The notes beneath the pieces are model-generated. The model searched no databases. It worked only from the letters and a program-made list of their open reading frames with translations, and was not told where the DNA came from. Below, one piece after another: positions 56,361-64,000 of a DNA stretch of 64,000 bases. Origin of the DNA: Antedon bifida (taxonomy: Eukaryota > Echinodermata > Crinoidea > Comatulida > Antedonidae); contig OY727094.1 of assembly GCA_963402885.1 (NCBI GenBank), forward strand, positions 12,216,501-12,280,500, in the 5' to 3' direction. The position numbers and the translations under genes were made by a program. Numbering within the stretch: the stretch's first letter is position 1; each line of letters opens with the position of its first letter.

Positions 56361-56454
56361 GGTTATCCTGCAACTAAGTTGCGGATAACCAAAAAGATGA
56401 AAAAAAAGATATTTACAATCACATGGGTTATCCGCAACTAAGTTGCGGATAACC
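56361..56454. repeat. Paired hairpins ggttatcc(t)gcaact/agttgcggataacc
   Basis: Two copies (56361-56390 with one extra T, and 56426-56454 perfect, 14-bp stem and 1-nt loop) lie 65 bases apart at the end of an array unit. The same pair recurs at 60859-60888 and 60912-60941, 53 bases apart. Confidence 0.9.
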
Positions 56455-57998
56455 AACTAGATTTGAACTCGTCACTTTGACGAGTTCGGGTTATCCGCGC
56501 ATACGCAACATGCACGTACTTTAAACTATATGAACCTCGACAATTATTATGCCATCCTTTGACATGAAATAAAAATGTTTACAGTGCTGAATTGTACCTA
56601 TTATGTAGCATACACCATATTACAGTATTTTACAGAATAAACTGTATATATGTTATATACAGTGTAGCATGGACGGAATTACGAGACCCATCTTTTAAAT
56701 CCAATTATTAACACGATTACATCATCAAATTGACATATAAAGATAACCACTTTAGAAGATAATTATCTAAATAATTACATTAAAACAAATTTGAAGAATT
56801 TTGGGAACGTAAAAGTGAGATGCGCTCTCGTTTAAACGCAATGAACTTTGACGCAAGAAATGAAAATATGACTTCTTTAATTCAACTGGCCATATGATGA
56901 CGTCACAACATCTGATTGGCAAAATATTCATATCTACAATCCAATAGCTTCCAGAAAACGTTTTAATCATGATTATCACTTTTTAATCTGACGAGCTATA
57001 ACAGATTGATATTTACTGTAAAGATGAAAATAAGTGACCCAAGTTATTTACGTTTTTAGACATGATGACGTCATAAAAATAAAAATATTTTTAATTCATG
57101 CGAAAGATAGTTGATTGACGTAGACAATATTACAATTTCGGGGGAAATGGAATACGTATAAGCGAGATGCGCTTTGTTGAATGTGATGAGCAATAACGAA
57201 AGAGTAAAAAATCCTATATTTTACATTCGTGTGGCCATACGATGACGTCATAACATTCGAGTGGTAAAGGTTCGGCATGAATTCATATCTACAACATATC
57301 TGCTTACATATTAAATTAAAAAAATTGGGGGTCGTGGATGATCCTGAGGAGCTATAATAGATTAAAAATAGGCTTAATTTTGACAATATGTTGTCACTTT
57401 TGCAACTAAAACGCACGCAAATGGTGTAAATCAACGTGTTCGTATGACGTCATTTTAATTTGAAATGATGTCAATCTTTTTTAAAATAACTAGGAAAGAC
57501 TGTAAAATTATAATTCAAGAGAAAAACACATGATTTTTATGCTCCGTGCGCACCTTACGCTAATTTTTTTCGCGCGCGTGGGAATTTTTGACATGCTCAA
57601 AATGTCATGATCAGTGTAGAAAGTTGATTAGAAATTAATTTTGCGCATTTTTAATTTTTAAATGCACGCGCGCGCGTAACTTCTTGTGAAACATGTCATT
57701 TTTAATCCATAGAAAGTTTGCCCTTAATTTAACTTAAATTTTCACCAAGTGTCAATATAAAATTACTTTTGGTTTATAATCTATGACCAATCATTGCAAT
57801 TCATAAAATCGCGCGTAACTTACGCTGCGCGACTCTAAAGTCATATAACGAAGTTTCTTGCACATCTACAGCTACAGGTCAATCTTATGACAAAGTTATA
57901 CAATCTTATGTTGACAAGGATGAGAGATATGCGACGCACAAAAATCCGGGAAAGAAAGAAGAATAAAGATGAAGAAAAAAGATATTTACAATAACAAG

Positions 57999-58092
57999 GG
58001 TTATCCGCAACTTACTAGTTGCGGATAATCAAAAAATATTGATCTCATACAATAACAAGGAGTTATCCGCTTGGTATACCAAGCGGATAACT
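57999..58092. repeat. Two hairpins with different cores
   Basis: 57999-58030 has core aacttactagtt; 58061-58092 is a perfect 32-base palindrome with core cttggtataccaag. Both keep the outer arms GTTATCCGC / GCGGATAA. Confidence 0.9.
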
Positions 58093-60950
58093 AATAAAAT
58101 TAAAAAGGAGTACTAGAAGAGCAAATGTTAAAATTAGTTGTATCAAGTTAGAAAATGAAATTGAACTAGATTTGAACTCGTCACTTTGACGAGTTCGGGT
58201 TATCCGCGCAAACGCAACATGCACATACTTAACTATATGAACCTTGACAATTATTATGCCATCCTATGACATGAAATAAATATGTTTACAGTGCTGAATT
58301 GTACCTATTATGTAGCATACAGCATTTACAGAATAAACTGTATATGTTATATACAGTGTAGCATAGACGAAATTACGAGACCCATCTTTTAAATCCAATT
58401 ATTAACACGATGACGTCATCAAATTGACATATAAAATAACAATTTTAGAAGATAATTATCTAATTAATTACATTAATACAAATTTGAAAAATTTTGGGCA
58501 CGTAAAAGTGAGATGCGCTCTAGTTTAAACGCAATGAACTTTTACGTAAGAGATGTAAATGTGACTTTTTGAATTCAACTGGCCATACGATGACGTCACA
58601 ACATCTGATTGGCAAAATATTTACATGAATTCGTATCTACAATCCAATAGCTTCCAGAAAACATTTTAATCATGATTATCACTTTTTATTCTGACGAGCT
58701 ATAACAGATTGAAATTTACTGTAAAGATGAAAATAGGTGACCCACGTTATTTACATTTTTAGGCACGATGACGTCATAAAAATTAAAATATTTTTAATTC
58801 ATGCGAAAGATAGTTGATTGACGTAGACAGTATTAAAATATCTGAGGAAATGGAATACGTATAAGCAAGATGCGCTCTTTTTAATGTGATGAGCAATAAC
58901 GAAAGAGTAAAAAATTCTATATTTTACATTTGTGTGGCCATACGATGACGTCATAACATCCGAGTGGTAAAGATTCTGCATGAATTTATATCTACAACAT
59001 ATCTGCTTACATATTAAATTAAAAAAATTGGGGGTCGTTGATGATCCTGAGGAGCTATAATAGATTAAAAATAGGCAAAATTTTGACAATATTTTGTCAC
59101 TTTTGCAACTAAAACGCGCGCAAATGGTATAAATCAACGTGTTCGTATGACGTCATTTTAATTTGAAATGATGTCAATCTTTTTTAAAATGACTAGGAAA
59201 GGCTGGAAAATCATAATTCAAGTGAAAAAACATGATTTTCATGCTCCGTGCGCACCATACGCGTAAACTTTTTCGCGCGCGCGGGAATTTTTGACATGCT
59301 CAAAATATCATGATCAGCGTAGAAAGTTGATTAGAAATTAATTTTGCGCATTTTGAAACTTTAAATGCGCGTGCGCGCGTAACTTCTTGTTAAACATGCC
59401 ATTTTTAATCCATAGAAAGTTTGCCCTTGATATGACTTAAATTTTCACCAAGTGTCAATACAAAATGACTTTTGGTTTATAATCTATGACCAAACATTGA
59501 AATTCATAAAATCGCGCGTAACTTACGCTACGCGACTCTAACGTCATATAACGAAGTTTCCTGCACATCTACAGCTACAGATCAATCTTATGACAAAGTT
59601 ATACAATCTTATGTTGACATGGGTGAGAGATATGCGTGCAACAAAATTCCGGGAAAGAAAGAAGAACAAAGATGATGAAAAACTAGATTTGAACTCGTCA
59701 CTTTGACGAGTTCGGGTTATCCGCGCAAACGCAACATGCACATACTTAACCATATGAACCTCGACAATTATTATGCCATCCTATGACATGAAATAAATAT
59801 GTTTACAGTGCTGAATTGTATCTATTATGTAGCATACATCATATTACAGTATGTTATATACAGTGTAGCATAGACAAAATTACGAGACCCATCTTTTAAA
59901 TCCAATTATTATTATGATGACGTCATCAAATTGACATATAAAGATAACAATTTTAGAAGATAATTATCTAAATAATTACATTAAAACAAATTTGAAGAAT
60001 TTTGGGCACGTAAAAGTGAGATGCGCTCTATTTAATGCGATGAGCAATAACGAAAGAGTAAAAAATCCTATATTTTACATTCGTGTGGCCATACGATGAC
60101 GTCATAACATCCGAGGGGTAAAGATTCTGCATGAATTCAAATCTACAATTTATCATCTTACATAATAAGTTAAAAAAATTGGGGTAACCTTTGATCCTGA
60201 AGAGCTATAATAGATTAAAAATAGGCATAATTTTGACAATATTTTGTCACTTTTGCAACTAAAACGCGCGCAAATGGTCTAAATCAACGTGTTCGTATGA
60301 CATCATTTTAAATTGAAATGATGTCAATCTTTTTTAAAATGACTAGGAAAGGCTATAAGATCATAATTCAAGAGAAAAACACATAATTTTCATGCTCCGC
60401 GCGCACCTTACGCGTAATTTTTTTCGCGCGCGTGGGAATTTTTGACATGCTCAAAATGTCATGATCAGTGTAGAAAGTTGATTAGAAATTAATTTTGCGC
60501 ATTTTGAAATTTTAAATGCGCGTGCGCGCGTAACTTCTTGTGAAACATGCCATTTTTAATCCATAGAAAGTTGACCCATGATATGAATTATAATTTTATT
60601 AAGTTTCATGAAAGAATATTTGTTGGTTCTAAAGTTATGATCAATTATAGAAATTCATAAAATCGCGCGTAACTTACGCAACGCGGATCTGACATCATCG
60701 AAAAGCTTGGCTGCACATCTACACTTCAATGTCAATCTTTTTACCAAGTTATACAAAGTTATGTTCACAAGCAATAGGGGATATGCTGTAGACAAAAATC
60801 CGGGAAAGAAAGAAGAATAACAAAGAAGATGAAAAAAAAAGATATTTACAATCACATGGGTTATCCTGCAACTAAGTTGCGGATAACCAAAAAGATATTT
60901 ACAATCACATGGGTTATCCTGCAACTAAGTTGCGGATAACCAAAAAGTTG

Positions 60951-62010
60951 CCAAACAATTATATAGAGGGTACAAACCATAAGATAGAAGGCCTGACATT
61001 TAGAAAAAAATCTGGGTATCAGCATCTTTTTCATTTGCAATGCAATTATTGTTTTAAGAAATCTTTAGTATTAATTCAAATATTTAACATAATGAAGAAT
61101 CAAGTTCAATAACTTTGTCACCTTGACTAAAAGCAGGTCACATATACTACCATACTTTTAATTTCCAGCCCTATGTGAGTATGATCATACTGATACAGCC
61201 ATACTACTGTACCCACTGCACCACACAATATAAACAGTGTGTATATTTGAATGATTTCCAGCCCTATAAGTGATTATGACCATACTGCTGTAGTATAGGA
61301 CACCACTGTACCTACTACACCACATAAAATATAAACAGTGATTATGACCTACTGCTGTAGCTATAGGCCTACTCCTGTACGTACTACACCATACAAAATA
61401 TAAACAGTGTGTATGATCATACTGCTGTTACGCATACTCTAATAATCTTAAGATAATGAAGCCTAGTGTTATAGCTACAAATGAATATCAATATATTATC
61501 TACAATTGTAACTCAAAGTATTGATATGGATTGGCATGGTAAGGTCCTGGTCAAATTAATTTACACAATTATTATTTAAAGAATATTTTAAGGCACTGTA
61601 ATCAATAACTATTTAAAAGAGTACCCATGGGACTACAGAGGTGATTACTGAGTAATAATTGCATGTAATAAGTTTGTTTGTCCCAACATTTAGTCTGTAC
61701 ATTTGTCTGTAGTCTATCCAATTTTTTTGTAAATTAAATCAAGCAAATTGACCAATCACAATGTGATGGATTATCCGAACTGTTGCTTGTTATTGGTCAA
61801 CTCACTTGCGTAGCGCCTACATTGTGTTGACAACCAAAGCTTTAGTAAACCAAGTTTTATATTTCTGGTTGACTTACTACTGTATGTTTGATAGGCTTTA
61901 TAACAGTTTTATTATCATCATCTACATCAAAGCAAAGAACTGATAACACAAGAATCTCCTGTTCTTCAATTTGCATTTAAAACACAGTATCGGAAGTACA
62001 GGGCTAAAAG
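60951..62010. other. Non-coding stretch
   Basis: A diverged direct repeat around cagccctat, catactgctgtag and acaaaatataaacagtg recurs at about 61165, 61255, 61330 and 61390. Inverted CCAAT motifs (gaccaatcaca, ttattggtcaa) at about 61751 and 61790 could belong to a promoter. No gene supported. Confidence 0.45.
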
Positions 62011-62014
62011 GTCA

Positions 62015-62205
62015 AACTGGGCGACGCCATTTCACAGCATGGAGCAGGCGCCCCCTCCAAACTAGGAAGTCAAAACTATTAATTCCTATAGAGGGCTCAG
62101 TCAATTACTCTATCCCCCTATAGTATTAGCAGATCCCCTCTATGATTTTGACTTTCTAATTTGATGAGGGAACGCTACTCCATGGCTCACAATGGCGCCA
62201 CCCAT
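62015..62205. mobile_element. MITE-like inverted repeat, about 190 bp
   Basis: The left arm (gggcgacgccatttcacag, catggagcaggcgcc, gaagtcaaaac) and the right arm (gattttgactttc, tactccatggctc, caatggcgccaccc) are imperfect inverted copies of about 70 bp. Target duplication not resolved. Confidence 0.65.
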
Positions 62206-62399
62206 TAGCTCAATTCTATCCAATGCCTTTCGAAATTGTTACGCGCTTCGGACGAACAGGAGATTCTTGTGTTATAAGTTCTTTGATCAAAGGTACAATA
62301 GTATAGAAATATACCAATTTATTTGTATTTCAGTTATTCTGTTTTTTGTTTTTTTAGGCTTCATCATTCAAATGTATTTATTCTGAATTAATTTGAATG

Positions 62400-63936
62400 T
62401 TAATGTAAGAGGCTAAATGTAATGACAAAGAGAGTAGTATTGTTTTACAGTAGAATGAAACTATAAGTATAAAATTGTCAGTCATAAATGAATATATTGT
62501 CGTAGACTGAATTCATTCAAACTAACTAGAACAGTGTAATAATATAGTTCATCAAATTAAGTGTTATTTGACGATGTTCAATTTTAGAGCTTGGTTGTTA
62601 AATTACGATTTATACATTAATACAATTTTGTTATACTTTACATTACAAACTTTGAATGCGATAGTGAGGATTAAGAAACGATTATAGGAGTAATAATTTT
62701 TGATGATGGTTCGGTGTAATGAGGCTGTTATCGCGACGGCGAGAGGAGATGTTTTTGGAGCGCCGATAACTGAGATTGAGGTTAATAACATCCGTTATTT
62801 ATCTTTATGCATCTGATTGATTAAACCTGTTAAACTTCAAATTTTAGATTGATATTATTTTGTTCTAAGGTACGTTGGTTACAGTAGATGATAAAAGTAG
62901 TTTGCACGATATATTAAGTAACTTTAGGCTAGGCTCGAATGAATGTTATTCGCAGCCGAGTTATGTTGGAAATGTTCGCTTTGTGCCAACAGAATCAGCT
63001 AGTGTACCTCGCTGTCCAATCAGTCATAGAGTGGTACAAATTGAGTTAATAATTACATTGGAGATATTGTTTCTCAGACTAGTTGTGTGTCAGTGATTGA
63101 CCTATAAGTAATTATATTATTGAGGGAAGAGTATAATTATTGGATTATGAGTATTTATTATGTTGCGAGGATTATGTTCACGGAACATGAGTTTTATCGA
63201 TAAAATGGTGGATTTGTAAACTAGTTTTTGACCGATGAGGGCGTCATGCTGTAGTTGATTAAGATTTATTTTATGATTGGTGGCGCTATAGTTGTAAACA
63301 AAGATTCAAGATGGCTGCGCCCATGTGGATCTAGCGTCAGATTTTAAATGAATATTTTAGAGTTTTGAGCTAGTTATAAGTAGTATAGAAGAGTAATAGA
63401 TAATTAGGTTGGTTGTTTATACTATTGTGGCTTATATTGATTATTGTTTTTAGTGTTTTGCACAAGTGAGATTTGACAACAAAATTGGAGGATTACCGTC
63501 ATTTTCTTGAGTTGAGGATTTAAGATAGTTTATCTCTAGTTGGGTAAGTCGGAATGGCCAAGTGCTAGATTGTTGATATCATGTATTTTTATGGGTACTA
63601 TGCTACTGATTTAGGCCTAGTTAATGATTTTATCAGAAATATTCTTAATGCGATATAAAGAAATGTTAAGAACTTGTTGTTTGTTTTGAGATATTTATAT
63701 AGTTGAGACAGATAATGTATTGTCAACTTTTATACTTTTTGAATTTCTCTAATTGTTTTTTAGGGGTTTTTTTAGTTTTGTATTTTCGTTTCATTGCTGT
63801 TGTGTTCTTCACCTTGAGTACGGATATTCACAAATAAAGAATACCAAATTGCAACCAATCTTTTTATTGTATCGTCGTTACTTCTGGTGGGTGCGTCCTG
63901 ACAAGACATAAGTAGAATAGAACCCGAACGACGACA
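62400..63936 (+). mobile_element. 5' LTR of an LTR retrotransposon (left end uncertain)
   Basis: The right end is fixed by ...acgaca at 63936, two bases, then the primer-binding site. AATAAA at 63833 would be the LTR polyadenylation signal. A YY1-like caagatggctgc at about 63309 is common in such promoters. The left end is not determined, since no second LTR is in the window. The interior starts at 63937 and leaves the window. Confidence 0.6.
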
Positions 63937-63938
63937 AA

Positions 63939-63956
63939 TGGTGTCAGAAGTGGGAT
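63939..63956 (+). mobile_element. Primer-binding site complementary to tRNA-Leu
   Basis: TGGTGTCAGAAGTGGGAT is complementary to the 3' end of animal tRNA-Leu including CCA, the priming site used by some Ty3/gypsy elements. It marks the start of the internal region of an LTR element extending right. Confidence 0.85.
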
Positions 63957-64000
63957 GATTGCAACTCAAGATTGAAGATCAAGTGGAAAACCCTCAACTT

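Larger units (their letters stand above)
51968..60950. repeat. Head-to-tail array of six units of 1.26-1.7 kb
   Basis: Units begin at CTAG (51968, 53277, 54804, 56457, 58166, 59683). All but the first read ctagatttgaactcgtcact then a 10-bp stem hairpin (gaactcgtca ctt tgacgagttc) and cgggttatccgcgc. Inside are recurring blocks (caactggccatatgatgacg, tgcgcattttgaaa, catgctccgtgcgcacc) and a right end with aaatccgggaaagaaagaag. There is no conserved ORF. Read on the minus strand, each unit ends hairpin-AAAT-CTAG followed by T, as rolling-circle (Helitron-type) elements do. Confidence 0.9.

Noticed and set aside
54001-59753. Minus-strand ORFs of 60-112 codons repeated in array units
   Set aside because: Some recur (for example 57096-57434 and 58799-59137), but start and stop vary between units and the composition is that of the repeat; no sign of a conserved protein.

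Overview
The window is nuclear DNA of an AT-rich animal genome. Genes have GT-AG introns, Roco/death-fold domains are present, many retrotransposon families can be seen, and there are no prokaryotic signals. The Roco-death-fold gene, tRNA-Leu-primed LTR element, CR1/L1-type LINEs and tRNA-derived SINEs suggest a marine invertebrate. An echinoderm-like deuterostome is plausible, but the species cannot be fixed from sequence alone.

One host gene can be modelled well. On the minus strand, from 35638 down to 17540, seventeen exons join in one open frame of about 911 residues, and the N-terminus is not found. The order is ankyrin repeat, Roc GTPase (P-loop, DYAGQ, THVDK), COR, a short Thr/Pro/Ser linker on two small phase 1-1 exons, then a terminal exon with a death-effector domain followed by a death domain. 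A second terminal exon in the same splice phase (19293-19666) encodes another DED-like domain and its own stop, so the gene may have alternative 3' ends. Its introns hold a Ty3/gypsy relic (25743-29700) that is itself split by another insertion.

The left 14 kb is a large tandem duplication (1-5446 and 9404-14081). Each copy carries a TATA-driven intronless F-box ORF, in which an ATG frame joins the F-box frame at an A AAA AAG heptamer, plus frame-broken minus-strand ORFs of unknown family, foldback DNA and a CR1-like RT fragment. The copies differ by a SINE, by loss of one foldback arm and by smaller indels. The 4 kb between them holds LINE debris, unrecognised ORFs and a 59-bp minisatellite containing TGACGTCA.

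From 36 to 64 kb I see no host exon. There is a decayed L1-type LINE (37541-42060), older LINE relics, a tyrosine-recombinase fragment (51230-51520), and a head-to-tail array of six units of 1.26-1.7 kb (51968-60950) rich in TGACGTCA and in hairpins with constant arms and variable cores. A MITE-like inverted repeat follows, then the 5' LTR and tRNA-Leu primer site of an LTR retrotransposon whose body runs off the right edge.
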